Source: JACCZR01 sp035296565 (lineage in GTDB: Bacteria > Actinomycetota > Thermoleophilia > Solirubrobacterales > Thermoleophilaceae). From it: 64,000 nucleotides of DNA. Below are positions 15,701 to 24,324 of the stretch, one piece after another. Position numbers and translations under genes: made by a program. The stretch is taken from NCBI GenBank assembly GCA_035296565.1, contig DATHAQ010000052.1, positions 27,307-91,306 of the forward strand. Reading direction: 5' to 3'. Below the pieces are notes generated by a model that ran no database searches, had not been told where the DNA came from, and saw only the letters and a list, made by a program, of their open reading frames with translations. Numbering within the stretch: position 1 is the stretch's first letter; each line of letters begins with the position of its first letter.

Positions 15701-16525
15701 GTGCGACCGGACGCCTGCACCTTCCGCCGCAGGCGGCTGGTCGCCCTCGCCGTCCTGGGATCGGTCGTAGCGGCCATCGCCCTGCTCGTGGGCTCGGGCC
15801 AGCCGCCCGAGCGCGCCGCGCACAAGCCGGCGGCCGCTCACCCCAAGCGCCGCGCGCCTGTGCCGGTGCTGATGTACCACGGGGTGGAGCCGCCGGTCCC
15901 GGGCGGGCTGCCCTACCTCGTCGTCCGCCCGGCGGCCTTCAGGGCCCAGATGGAGGCGCTCGCCGAGGCCGGCGGCCACGGGGTGACGATGGCGCAGGTG
16001 GAGGCCGCCTGGCAAAGGGGAATGCCGCTGCCGCCCAAGCCGGTGGTAATCACCTTCGACGACGGCTACCGCGGACAGGCCGACAACGCGCTGCCCGTAC
16101 TGCAACGACACGGCTGGCCCGGCGTGCTCTACATGTGCATCGCAAACTTCCGCCCTCCTTCCGGGCTCAGGGAAGATGACGTCCGAAAGCTGCTGCGCGC
16201 GGACTGGGAGCTCGGCGCCCACACCTTCAGCCACCTCGACCTGCGCACGCTCAACGCTGCCGAGCTGCGCCACGAGGTCGGTGAGTCGCGGCGCTGGCTG
16301 GAGCGCCGCTTCGGAGTGCCGGTGACCAGCTTCGCCTACCCCGCCGGGAAGTACGGGCCGGCCGCGCTGAAGGAGCTGCGCAGGGCGCGCTTCCACAGCG
16401 CCGTCACCGTCGCGCCCGGCCTGGCCCGCCCCGGGCGGCCCCTGGAGCTGAACCGCATCCGGGTGTCGTCGACCACCACGGCCTCGGTGCTGATGAAGGA
16501 GCTGAAGCAGCTGGGATGGCGGTGA
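15701..16525 (+). CDS. Polysaccharide deacetylase (NodB domain), membrane-anchored
   Basis: A 274-residue secreted or anchored carbohydrate esterase. An N-terminal basic stretch and helix (RRRRLVALAVLGSVVAAIAL) precede a Pro/Ala/Lys linker, then the NodB domain: VLMYHGVE, the TFDDGY aspartates (about residue 115) and the metal-binding HTFSHLD (about residue 175). It would N-deacetylate peptidoglycan or another envelope glycan. GTG at 15701 places the signal anchor at the N-terminus. Overlaps the next gene by 10 bases. Confidence 0.88.
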   Translation: MRPDACTFRRRRLVALAVLGSVVAAIALLVGSGQPPERAAHKPAAAHPKRRAPVPVLMYHGVEPPVPGGLPYLVVRPAAFRAQMEALAEAGGHGVTMAQVEAAWQRGMPLPPKPVVITFDDGYRGQADNALPVLQRHGWPGVLYMCIANFRPPSGLREDDVRKLLRADWELGAHTFSHLDLRTLNAAELRHEVGESRRWLERRFGVPVTSFAYPAGKYGPAALKELRRARFHSAVTVAPGLARPGRPLELNRIRVSSTTTASVLMKELKQLGWR

Positions 16526-17337
16526 CCGGCCTTCCCGCCCGCGGCGAGCGCGTACGCGCGCTGGGGCTTCCGCTGCCCCCGCAACGGATGCCGCTCCGCC
16601 AGGGCGCGCGGCCGCTCAAGCGCTGGCGCTACGTAGGCGTGTACGGGGCCGAGCTGATGCTGTGCGTCGGCGAGGCCCGGGTCGGCCCGCTACCCCAGCG
16701 CTGGTGGGCGGTCGCCCTCCCCGACGGGACAGTGCACGAGCACACCGGCGCCGGACGGGGCGGCGTGAGGCTCGAGCCCGGCCGCGCGGAGGTCGACTCC
16801 GCCGCGCTGCGGCTGTCGCTCTCCTTCGCCGAGGGCCACGGGGTCGAGACCGCCTCGCCGAGCGGCCGCAGTTGGATCTGGACTCGCAAGCAGGGCGGCG
16901 TCGCGGTCACGGGCACGGCCGAGGTCGACGGCCGGCGCTTCGAGATCACATCCGAGGGGGTCGTCGACGAGAGCGCCGGCTACCACGAGCGCCACACCTC
17001 CTGGCGCTGGTCGGCCGGCGTCGGGCGGGCGGCGGGCGGCGAGCGCGTGGCCTGGAACCTCGTCGAGGGAGTGCACGACGCCGCCCGCGACAGCGAGCGC
17101 ACGGTCTGGGTGGAGGGAGAGCCGCACGAGGTGGAGCCCGTCCCCTTCGCCCCCGACCTGTCAGCGGTCGGGGAGCTGCGCTTCCGGGAGTGGTCGGCGC
17201 GCGAGGACCACACCAACCTGCTGGTCTTCCGCAGCGACTACCGCCAGCCCTTCGGCACGTTCACCGGCCGCCTGCCCGGCGGGCCCGAGCTCAGCGAGGG
17301 CTACGGCGTGATGGAGTCACACGACGTGCGCTGGTGA
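16516..17337 (+). CDS. DUF2804-like protein
   Basis: A 273-residue protein of the DUF2804 type, recognised by GYHERHTSWRWSAGVG and RVAWNLVEGVHD. Such proteins are predicted beta-rich and uncharacterised; some resemble hydroxyneurosporene-synthase-like lipocalin folds. ATG at 16516 lies inside the end of the deacetylase gene, suggesting coupling. No signal peptide is seen. Confidence 0.75.
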   Translation: MAVTGLPARGERVRALGLPLPPQRMPLRQGARPLKRWRYVGVYGAELMLCVGEARVGPLPQRWWAVALPDGTVHEHTGAGRGGVRLEPGRAEVDSAALRLSLSFAEGHGVETASPSGRSWIWTRKQGGVAVTGTAEVDGRRFEITSEGVVDESAGYHERHTSWRWSAGVGRAAGGERVAWNLVEGVHDAARDSERTVWVEGEPHEVEPVPFAPDLSAVGELRFREWSAREDHTNLLVFRSDYRQPFGTFTGRLPGGPELSEGYGVMESHDVRW

Positions 17338-17344
17338 AGCGCCC

Positions 17345-19963
17345 TCACTGACGGCCGCGGTCCCGGCCCGGTCCGCCGCGCAGGCGGTCTCGGCCCGGCC
17401 CGCCGATCAGCACATCCCTACCCCGGCCGCCGGAGAGGCGGTCGTTGCCTCGGTCCCCCCTGAGCCGGTCGTTGCCGCTGTCGCCGCCGACCCTGTCGTT
17501 CCCGCTTCCGCCTGACGCCCGGTCGTTGCCGCTCTGGCCCCGGAGCCGGTCGCGCCCGCTTCCGCCCGCGAGCCGGTCGCGAGAGGGTCCGCCACTCACG
17601 CGGTCGTTGCCGCTGTCGCCGGCCACGCGATCCCGGCCGCTGTCACCGTTCATCCGGTCCTTGCCGCTCGCACCGCTGAGGCGGTCGTTGCCGCCGTCCC
17701 CGTTGATGCGGTCGTTGCCGCTCCGCCCCGTGAGGCGGTCGTTGCCGGTTCCGCCGCGCAGGCGGTCGCCGCCGCTGCCGCCGCCGACCCTGTCACGACC
17801 GGAGCCGCCGGTGGCGCCGTCACGGCCGCTGCCTCCCGACACGCGATCGGCCCCGTTCTGGCCGAATAGCCGGTCGCTGCCGGACTCGCCGAAGATCTGG
17901 TCGTCGCCGTCGCCGCCGAACACGACGTCGTTGCCGCGGCCGCAGCGGACGATGTCGTTGCCCGGGCCGGCGTCGACGCGGTCGTCGCCGTCGCCGCACA
18001 GGATCACGTCGTCGCCGGGAGTCCCGCGAATGACGTCGTCACCCGCCGTTCCCCTGATGGTGTTGGTCCGCGGGTTGTCGACCAGCAGCTCGACGTTCTG
18101 ATCCTGCGCCGCTCCCTCTCCGGTCCCGTCGCCTCCCTGCGGATCGTTGAAGGCGACCGCGTGGCTGAGCGAGCCCATCTGGGAGCTGCCGAAGCCCGAG
18201 GCGCTGGTGCCCGACGCGGGGATCGGAAGCGGCGCGGCGAAGTCGGTGAGCGTGCCGAACAGCGACAGGGTCCCGTCGCGGTTGTCCATGAGCTCGATCA
18301 GCCGGCTCTGCTGCGGCCAGTCCGCCGCACCCGCCGAGGTGTTGATCTCCCACCAGTTCGCGCGCGCCGGGCAGCCCTCGGCGGTGCCGCAGGCGAGCAC
18401 CTTGTTCTCGTGCGTGTGGCCCGCGACGTAGGCGACCACGCTCGGGTGCTCGTTCAGCAGCGTGGCGAGCCCCTTGGCCCCCGGGCGGTCCTGCCCCTGG
18501 TGAAGCGGGGCCGACGACCGGGGGTCGAGATCGCAGCCGGGGTTGACGTCGTGGCCGTGCGCGTCGTTCGTGGTGCACGGCGACGCGGCCTCGTCGACGG
18601 TGTTCGAGTCCAGGCTCCGGATCGGGTGGTGGCCGAAGACCACCACCAGCTTGTTCTGGGCCTCCGCCCGCGCGATCTCGGACTCGAGCCACCTGAACTG
18701 GGGGTGGTCGATGTTGCCGTTCGCGGAGTCCTGCACCGTCCCCCCGTCGGAGACCGTGTCGACCGAGATGAAGCGGATGCCCGGCTTGAGGTCGCGGGCG
18801 AAGTAGGTCGCCGAGCCGCCCGAGGCCGCGTTCTCCGCGGGCTCGACGTAGGCGAAGCCGTGGTCATCGGGCTGGATGCCGGAGGAATAGACCTGCTTGA
18901 GCTGGCGCCGGTCGACGAACTGGCGCCTGGTGTCCGGCGGCACCGGGACGCCGGCCGCCAGGTCGACCGGGTTGTGCAGGAAGTTCGGGTTGGGGCTCTC
19001 GTCGGTGCCGAAGGGCAGGCTGGACGTGCTCTGCACGATCTTGCGGCAGCCGATGGCGACCTGCTCGAACAGGGCCGAGGCGTCCTCGTTGCCCTGCACC
19101 AAGCCGTCGTGGTTGCCGTTGGTGACGAAGGTCGGCACCAGGGTGGAGCCACGGCGCAGGCCCACCGGAGCGAAGGCCAGGGACTGGGCCCGGTCCATCA
19201 GGCCCGGGTAGCGCGGCCAGGCCGAGTACTGGCCGGCGGGCTGGTCGGGGTCGTAGTAGTCGGTCTTGACCCCCACGTCGTCGTAGTCCTGGACGCCCGT
19301 GTACCGCGGGGCCTCCCCGGCCGCGCCGCCGGGGTAGCGGCTGGCCAGCTGTGTCTGGTCGAGCGCAGTGCACGAGGTCCCGCCGAAGTTGCCGGTGCCG
19401 CTGTTGAAGTTCTCCGGCACGGAGCGACCTTCGATCAGGTCGCGCACCCACGCCGTCTCGTTCAGCTGCTGGTTGTCGGAGTTGTCGCCGGTGACCAGGC
19501 CGAAGTCCATCGCCGCACGGCGGCCGCCGGCCTGCTGGTGCGGACTCTGGCCCGTGAACTGGTTGAGCTGGCGGAACGAGAAGTCGATCGCCCAGGGGTG
19601 CAGCCCCTCGTGGGGACGAAAGGCCGCCGAAGCGCCCGGATCGGTGAACTCGACCCGTGCGGGCGACTCCTCGTCGGCGAGCTGGAAGTCGGTCAGCTGG
19701 GCGAAGTAGGAGAGCGATCCGCGGCGGCTCTGACGCCCGGCGAGAGCGGAGGCCGTCGGCAGCGGACGCACCACCCGCGGCGCGCCCGGCCCTTCGACCA
19801 GCGTGTTGAAGTCCGACCCGGGCGCGATCGGAGGCCCGCTGGCGATCGTGTGCTGCTCGGTGGTGTGCCCGAGGGGGTGGGCGTAGGAGATCCCGGCCGT
19901 GGTGGCCAGCGCGCATGCTGCCAGCGCGAGCGCCGTCCTTGTCTTCCCTCCCGCTCCGAGCAT
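17345..19963 (-). CDS. Secreted metallophosphoesterase (TIGR03767-like) with C-terminal RTX-type repeats
   Basis: An 872-residue exported protein. Signal peptide: residues about 1-29 (ALALAACALATTAGISYA). The calcineurin-like phosphoesterase domain follows: YFAQLTDFQLADEESPARVE, FGLVTGDNSDN, TNGNHDG, VVFGHHPIRS, AGHTHENKV. From about residue 635 it becomes some 25 Gly/Asp/Asn-rich nonapeptides (GGDGDD, GSGNDR types), like calcium-binding RTX repeats but increasingly Arg-rich and degenerate. ATG at 19963 is preceded by GAGGAGG, which decides the start. Only signal-peptide (Sec/Tat) export is visible; no type I secretion genes are near. Confidence 0.85.
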   Translation of the reverse strand: MLGAGGKTRTALALAACALATTAGISYAHPLGHTTEQHTIASGPPIAPGSDFNTLVEGPGAPRVVRPLPTASALAGRQSRRGSLSYFAQLTDFQLADEESPARVEFTDPGASAAFRPHEGLHPWAIDFSFRQLNQFTGQSPHQQAGGRRAAMDFGLVTGDNSDNQQLNETAWVRDLIEGRSVPENFNSGTGNFGGTSCTALDQTQLASRYPGGAAGEAPRYTGVQDYDDVGVKTDYYDPDQPAGQYSAWPRYPGLMDRAQSLAFAPVGLRRGSTLVPTFVTNGNHDGLVQGNEDASALFEQVAIGCRKIVQSTSSLPFGTDESPNPNFLHNPVDLAAGVPVPPDTRRQFVDRRQLKQVYSSGIQPDDHGFAYVEPAENAASGGSATYFARDLKPGIRFISVDTVSDGGTVQDSANGNIDHPQFRWLESEIARAEAQNKLVVVFGHHPIRSLDSNTVDEAASPCTTNDAHGHDVNPGCDLDPRSSAPLHQGQDRPGAKGLATLLNEHPSVVAYVAGHTHENKVLACGTAEGCPARANWWEINTSAGAADWPQQSRLIELMDNRDGTLSLFGTLTDFAAPLPIPASGTSASGFGSSQMGSLSHAVAFNDPQGGDGTGEGAAQDQNVELLVDNPRTNTIRGTAGDDVIRGTPGDDVILCGDGDDRVDAGPGNDIVRCGRGNDVVFGGDGDDQIFGESGSDRLFGQNGADRVSGGSGRDGATGGSGRDRVGGGSGGDRLRGGTGNDRLTGRSGNDRINGDGGNDRLSGASGKDRMNGDSGRDRVAGDSGNDRVSGGPSRDRLAGGSGRDRLRGQSGNDRASGGSGNDRVGGDSGNDRLRGDRGNDRLSGGRGRDVLIGGPGRDRLRGGPGRDRGRQ
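17351..18050 (-). repeat. 27-bp-period tandem repeats coding RTX-like nonapeptides
   Basis: About 700 bases of tandem 27-base units within the phosphoesterase gene, each encoding G-G-x-G-N/R-D-R/x-hydrophobic-x. On the plus strand the word CGGTCGTTGCCGCT recurs many times. High unit similarity suggests recent expansion, so copy number may vary between strains. Confidence 0.85.
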
Positions 19964-20000
19964 CCCCCTCCTCGATGCAGTGCCGTGGCAAGGTAGCACC

Positions 20001-20462
20001 GTGACCAGGCAGCTTGCGGCACGTATCGGACTCGCGTACCTGGCCTTGTCGAGCGCCTACGTGGCGCTCTGGATCCTGCTGGCGCCGCGGGGTTTCTACG
20101 ACACCTTCCCTACCGGCCCGGCCGAATGGGTCTCGCCGATCCCGCCCTTCAACGAGCACCTGCTGCGCGACTTCGGCGCGGCCGGGCTGGGCCTCGCGGT
20201 GTTGGCGCTGCTGGCCGCGGTGTGGCTTGAGCGGCGCCTGGTGCAGGCCACCGCGATCGTCTTCATCGTCTCTGCGCTGCCCCACTTCGCCTACCACCTG
20301 ACCACCACCGACCGCCTCTCGACCGCCGACAACCTGCAGAGCCTGAGCGGGCTGTTCCTCCCCGTGCTGGTGGCCGGCGGCGTGCTGTGGCTCAGCCGGG
20401 GCGGGCTTCGCGCTGGCGGGCCATCTGCGCCACCAGCTCCTTCGAGTGGAGCGCCCCGATGA
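20001..20462 (+). CDS. Four-helix membrane protein, unknown
   Basis: A 153-residue protein with four hydrophobic segments (GLAYLALSSAYVALWILLA, LGLAVLALLAAVWL, IVFIVSALPHFAYHL, LFLPVLVAGGVLWL). FYDTFPTGPAEWVSPIPPFN between helices 1 and 2 is probably a conserved loop. I do not know its function. The GTG at 20001 gives an N-terminus just before helix 1. Its end overlaps the convergent MerR gene by about 70 bases, so the C-terminal 20 residues may be less reliable. Confidence 0.65.
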   Translation: MTRQLAARIGLAYLALSSAYVALWILLAPRGFYDTFPTGPAEWVSPIPPFNEHLLRDFGAAGLGLAVLALLAAVWLERRLVQATAIVFIVSALPHFAYHLTTTDRLSTADNLQSLSGLFLPVLVAGGVLWLSRGGLRAGGPSAPPAPSSGAPR

Positions 20463-21147
20463 GGTCGCGCAGCGGCTCGACCCCGGCCTCGAGCAGCGCC
20501 ACCACTCGGTCGGGGTCCTCTCCCGCCAGGCGCTCGGAGATCAGCTCGACCTCCTCCTGGGCGAGCGCCTCGACCGCCTGCTTGTAGCGCAGGGTGTCGT
20601 AGACCGTGAAGCCGATCGCCTCCTCGTAGCCGCCGGCGCGGAAGCGCGAGATCGCCTCGAGGATCTGCTGGTCGAGGCCGGCGTAGCCGCGCGAGTTCGG
20701 GCTGAGTATGCCGAGCTCCTCCAGGCGGGCCAGTGCCTCGCGCGGGATCTCGTAGCTCCGGGAGGCCTCGGCCCGCGACACCCGCGCGCCCTCGCCGGTC
20801 CGGGCCCGCTCCAAGATGCGGTCCTCGAGCTCCACGAGGGTCTGCGCGCGCTCGGGATCCTCGTCGAGCACGGCCTTGATGGCCTTCAGGGGCATGAAGC
20901 GCTCCTCCTGGAGCTGCTTGATGAGGCGGATGCGCTCGACGAACTCCGGCGAGTAGTAGGCCATGTTGCGCGACGTCTTGACGGGCTCGGGCAGCAGGCC
21001 CTCGCGCAGGTAGTGCTTGATCGTGCCCGCGCTCACTCCGCTGGCAACAGCCAGCTCGCTCATGCGCAATAGCGAAGGAGCGGAGGCCGAACGTTGGTCC
21101 GCCGAGCGTTGGTCGCTCGCTCGGGTCGGGCTGTTGTCCGTGCTCAC
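20392..21147 (-). CDS. MerR family transcriptional regulator with repeat-derived N-terminus
   Basis: A 251-residue regulator: winged HTH (LRMSELAVASGVSAGTIKHY, KTSRNMAYYSPEFVERIRLI) and a long helical C-terminal effector region. The GTG at 21147 overlaps the CoA-transferase stop by 4 bases (GTGA), the rule in this operon, which makes residues 1-28 (VSTDNSPTRASDQRSADQRS...) come from a hairpin repeat. ATG at 21063 (MSELAVAS) is an alternative start that would exclude the repeat. It ends a five-gene acyl-CoA operon and likely controls it. Confidence 0.85.
   Translation of the reverse strand: MSTDNSPTRASDQRSADQRSASAPSLLRMSELAVASGVSAGTIKHYLREGLLPEPVKTSRNMAYYSPEFVERIRLIKQLQEERFMPLKAIKAVLDEDPERAQTLVELEDRILERARTGEGARVSRAEASRSYEIPREALARLEELGILSPNSRGYAGLDQQILEAISRFRAGGYEEAIGFTVYDTLRYKQAVEALAQEEVELISERLAGEDPDRVVALLEAGVEPLRDLIGALHSKELVAQMARQREARPG
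21077..21123 (+). repeat. Dispersed hairpin repeat, copy 3 (inside the MerR 5' coding region)
   Basis: GGAGCGGA, GGCCGA, ACGTTGG, TCCGCC, GAGCGTTGG on the plus strand. It is a diverged copy antisense to the N-terminal codons of the MerR gene. Confidence 0.6.
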
Positions 21148-22370
21148 CCCAGGAAGCTCCCCGCGGCCTCCTCGGCCGGCCCGGCCACCGCACCGGCCTC
21201 CTCGAGGCCGAGGATCTCCTCGGTCGAGTAGCCGGCCGCCTCGAGCACCTCGCGTGTGTGCTCGCCGAGGCCGGGGCCGGGGCCCTCGGGCTCCCCCGGC
21301 GTGCGGCTGAGCTTCACCGGCACGCCGAGCTGGCGGACCTCCTTCGCCGCGCCGGGCTGGGCCAGCGAGACCACCATCTCGCGCGCGCGGGTGAGCTCGG
21401 AGCCCAGCGCCTCGTCGAGCTCGAGCACCGGCTCGAGGCAGCAGTCGTGCTCGGAGGCGAACGCCTGCCACTCGTCGCGGGTGCGCTCCATGAACACCCG
21501 CTCCACCTCGGCCCGCGTCTCGGACTCGGGCCCGTCGAACTGCCGCTCGAGCAGGTCCTCGCGCCCGACGCCCCGGCACCACGCCTGCCAGAACTTGGGC
21601 TCCAGCGCGCCGAGCGTGACCCAGCCGTCGGCACAGGGATAGGGCCGGTAGCAGACCAGCGAGCCCGCGAGCTCCAGGCCGCCGCGGCGCGGCGTCTCTC
21701 CGTCGCAGAGGTGGCGGCCGGCCACCAGCGCGAGCCACGACATCGCGCCGTCGTGCATCGAGACGTCCACGAACTGCCCCTCGCCGGAGCGGTCGCGCTC
21801 GCGCAGGGCGGCGAGGATCCCGAACGCCCCCATCAGCGCGCCGCCGCCCACGTCGGCGATCTGACCCGCGGCCTGGATCGGCGGCCCGTCCCTCTCGCCC
21901 GTCAGCCCCAGGATGCCGTTGAGGCCGAGGTAGTTCATGTCGTGGCCGGAGCGGTCGCGATAGGGACCGTCCTGGCCGTAGCCGGTTATGGCGCAGTAGA
22001 CGAGTCCCGGGTTCTCCTCGCGCAGCGCCTCGTAGCCCACCCCCAGGCGGTCCAGCACGCCGGGCCGGAAGGACTCGAGCAGCACGTCGTGGTCGCGCAC
22101 CAGGCGCTTGAGCACCTCCCGACCCTGCTCGGTCTTGAGGTTCACCCGCGCGGAGCGCTTGCCGCGGTTCAGCGCCAGGAACAGCGAGGAGGCGGCCGAC
22201 CGCTCCACTCCCTCGTAGCGCGGCTCGGCCCAGCGCACGTAGTCGCCCATGCCGGTGTCCTCGACCTTGAGCACCTCGGCGCCCAGGTCGGCCATGAGCA
22301 GCGAGCAGAAGCCGCCGGGAAGCAGGCGCGAGAGGTCGAGCACCCTGACGTCGCTCAGCGCGCCGCTCAC
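21144..22370 (-). CDS. CaiB/BaiF family CoA transferase (class III)
   Basis: A 408-residue family III CoA transferase or alpha-methylacyl-CoA racemase-like protein. DVRVLDLSRLLPGGFCSLLM, LGAEVLKVEDTGMGDYVR, LNRGKRSARVNLK and the SGHDMNYLGLNG segment with the conserved catalytic-type aspartate are clear. Racemase (Amacr) and transferase roles cannot be separated by eye. GTG at 22370 overlaps the OsmC stop by 4 bases. The operon context suggests acyl-CoA catabolism. Confidence 0.9.
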   Translation of the reverse strand: MSGALSDVRVLDLSRLLPGGFCSLLMADLGAEVLKVEDTGMGDYVRWAEPRYEGVERSAASSLFLALNRGKRSARVNLKTEQGREVLKRLVRDHDVLLESFRPGVLDRLGVGYEALREENPGLVYCAITGYGQDGPYRDRSGHDMNYLGLNGILGLTGERDGPPIQAAGQIADVGGGALMGAFGILAALRERDRSGEGQFVDVSMHDGAMSWLALVAGRHLCDGETPRRGGLELAGSLVCYRPYPCADGWVTLGALEPKFWQAWCRGVGREDLLERQFDGPESETRAEVERVFMERTRDEWQAFASEHDCCLEPVLELDEALGSELTRAREMVVSLAQPGAAKEVRQLGVPVKLSRTPGEPEGPGPGLGEHTREVLEAAGYSTEEILGLEEAGAVAGPAEEAAGSFLG

Positions 22371-22759
22371 TCCACCACCACCGGGCAGCTGACCGTGTTG
22401 GCGATGAAGCAGCGCTCGTGCGCGGCCTCGTGTAGGCGGCCGACGGTGGCGTCGCCCGGCTCGCTCTCGAACTCGACGCGCGGCCGCAGCACCACCCGCG
22501 TGAAGCATCTCTCGTCCATCTCGCCCTCCGCGTGGTCGGAGTACGCCGTGACCCGCAGGCGCTCGCGCCGGGCTAGGTTGAGGAACCAGAGCATGTGGCA
22601 GGCCGACAGCGAGCCCACCAGCATCTGCTCGGGGTCGGCCTTGACGGGGTCACCGTCGTGCGAGGACGACAGCAGGCCCTGCTCGCCCAGCCGCACGGTG
22701 TGCGCGCGCAGGTCGTCGCGGTCCCCGTGCCAGGTGACCTGGGCACGGTGGGTGCTCAC
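22367..22759 (-). CDS. OsmC family peroxiredoxin-like protein
   Basis: A 130-residue OsmC/Ohr-type thiol protein. The two cysteines are in LSACHMLWFLN and HERCFIANTVSCPV; the second site has an extra Cys. Such proteins reduce organic peroxides or lipid hydroperoxides. GTG at 22759 overlaps the BKACE stop, and the gene sits inside an acyl-CoA operon. Confidence 0.9.
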   Translation of the reverse strand: MSTHRAQVTWHGDRDDLRAHTVRLGEQGLLSSSHDGDPVKADPEQMLVGSLSACHMLWFLNLARRERLRVTAYSDHAEGEMDERCFTRVVLRPRVEFESEPGDATVGRLHEAAHERCFIANTVSCPVVVE

Positions 22760-23643
22760 GCGCTCACCCTCCCCGCGACCCCCAGCAGCTCGCGGGCCTC
22801 GGCCACGGTGGCAGGGCGGCGGCCGACGTCCTCGGTCATCTGTCTCGCCTTGGCGATCAGCTCGCCGTTCGAGCGGGCCATCTCGCCGTCGGGCAGGTAG
22901 AAGTTGTCCTCCAGGCCGACGCGCACGTTGCCGCCGAGCGTCAGCGCGGCCGCCACGAGCATCCACTGCCGGCGCGAGACGCCGATCACGCCCCAGTTGT
23001 TGCGGCCCTCGGGGCCGCCGGGCACCTGCTCCGCCATGTGGGCGAGGTTGCGCGCGTTGGGCCTGACGCCGCCGGTCACCCCCATCACACAGGAGATCTG
23101 CAGCGGCTCGGACAGGATCCCCATGTCGAGGAGCGGGTCCAGGTTGGCCACGTGGCCGGTGTCGAAGCACTCGTGCTCGGCCTTGATGCCGAGCTCGTTC
23201 ATCGCCGTGAGGAACTCGATGATGGTGTCGAACGAGTTCTCGAACACGGCCTTGAAGACGAAGTCCTTGCGCGAGCGCGAGTACTTCGCGTAGTTCATCG
23301 AGCTCATGTTCAGCGCGGCGACGTCGGGCCGCAGCTCGCGCAGGTACTCGATGCGCTTCTCGATCGGGACCCCGATGGCCCCGGTCGAGTAGTTGATGAT
23401 CACCTCGTCCACCTCGGCCCGAATGGCCTCGGTGATGTTGCGGAAGTCCTCGACCTCATAGCTGGGCACGCCGTCGGGCGTGCGCGCGTGGATGTGGATC
23501 ATCGAGCCGCCCTCGTCCACGATTCGCCGCGCCTCGCTCGCGTACTCCTCCGGTGTGTAGGGGATGGCCGGGCACTGGTCGCGATTGGCCACCGCTCCCG
23601 AGATCGAGCAGGTGATGATGACCGGGTCCTCGAAGCGGCTCAT
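22756..23643 (-). CDS. BKACE family beta-keto acid cleavage enzyme (DUF849)
   Basis: A 295-residue member of the 3-keto-5-aminohexanoate cleavage family, which condenses a beta-keto acid with acetyl-CoA to give a new CoA ester and acetoacetate. ITCSISGAV, the zinc-binding SMIHIHARTPDG, NYSTGAIGV and ECFDTGHV are typical. The specific keto acid is not known. It overlaps YdeI (ATGA) upstream and OsmC downstream. Confidence 0.9.
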   Translation of the reverse strand: MSRFEDPVIITCSISGAVANRDQCPAIPYTPEEYASEARRIVDEGGSMIHIHARTPDGVPSYEVEDFRNITEAIRAEVDEVIINYSTGAIGVPIEKRIEYLRELRPDVAALNMSSMNYAKYSRSRKDFVFKAVFENSFDTIIEFLTAMNELGIKAEHECFDTGHVANLDPLLDMGILSEPLQISCVMGVTGGVRPNARNLAHMAEQVPGGPEGRNNWGVIGVSRRQWMLVAAALTLGGNVRVGLEDNFYLPDGEMARSNGELIAKARQMTEDVGRRPATVAEARELLGVAGRVSA

Positions 23644-24218
23644 GGGCGCCTCAGCGGGGGAACGTCGAGACCGTTCTCCGAGCACTCGATCAGGGTCTGC
23701 ACTCGCTTCAACCTGGTCTCCTCCTTCTTGGCGCTCGTCACCCAGTGGACCGAGGTACGCCGGTACCACGGGGGTCTGCTCTCGAAGTACTCCCGGGCCG
23801 GTGGCGTCAGCGCCGCGTCGAGCTCGGGAGGCAGGCCCTCCGGCTGCTGTCCCTCGAAGCTGTAGACGCCGGTCTTGGCGTCGGTGCGACCCTCGAAGGC
23901 GCGCCGGCCGGCATCGGTCATCAGGCCCTCGGCCTCGAGCCGGGTCATCTTCTCGACGTTGACCTTGCTCCAGTTGCTGCCCTTGCGCCGCGGCGTGAAG
24001 CGCTGACGATGGCGCTCGTCGTCGATGCGGTTGAGCTTGCCGTCGATCCAGCCGAAGCACAGCGCCTGGTCGACGGCCTGCGACCAGGTCATCGTCTGCT
24101 TGCCGGTCGCCTTCTTCCAGAAGCCCACGTGGACCTCGTCCGCGGTGTCGTGGTGGGCCTCGAGCCACTCGCGGAAGTGCTCCGCCCCGTCGAAGAAGAT
24201 CGGCTCCGAGGAGGTCAC
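23640..24218 (-). CDS. YdeI/OmpD-associated family protein
   Basis: A 192-residue cytosolic protein. FREWLEAHHDTADEVHVGFW, ALCFGWIDGKLNRIDDERHR and FTPRRKGSNWSKVN are the YdeI signature. Function is poorly known (linked to peptide resistance in E. coli relatives). I use GTG 24218, preceded by GGGAG, rather than the longer frame to 24269, because homologous proteins begin near FFDGAEHFREW. First gene of the five-gene operon. Confidence 0.85.
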   Translation of the reverse strand: MTSSEPIFFDGAEHFREWLEAHHDTADEVHVGFWKKATGKQTMTWSQAVDQALCFGWIDGKLNRIDDERHRQRFTPRRKGSNWSKVNVEKMTRLEAEGLMTDAGRRAFEGRTDAKTGVYSFEGQQPEGLPPELDAALTPPAREYFESRPPWYRRTSVHWVTSAKKEETRLKRVQTLIECSENGLDVPPLRRP

Positions 24219-24324
24219 CCCGGGCTCCCGGCCGATCCCGGACGGAGCTGCGCGGTCACCCCGCGACAAAGGCCATCAGTGTCCTGAGCGCTCTTCCGGG
24301 AGCGAGAGGTGATCGCCATCCTTC

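Noticed and set aside
17351..18050. CRISPR-like regular repeats
   Set aside because: The 27-base units are contiguous without spacers and encode nonapeptides in frame.
18161..19996. 611-codon plus-strand frame opposite the phosphoesterase
   Set aside because: It is antisense to a gene with clear motifs and signal peptide; its composition is typical shadow coding.
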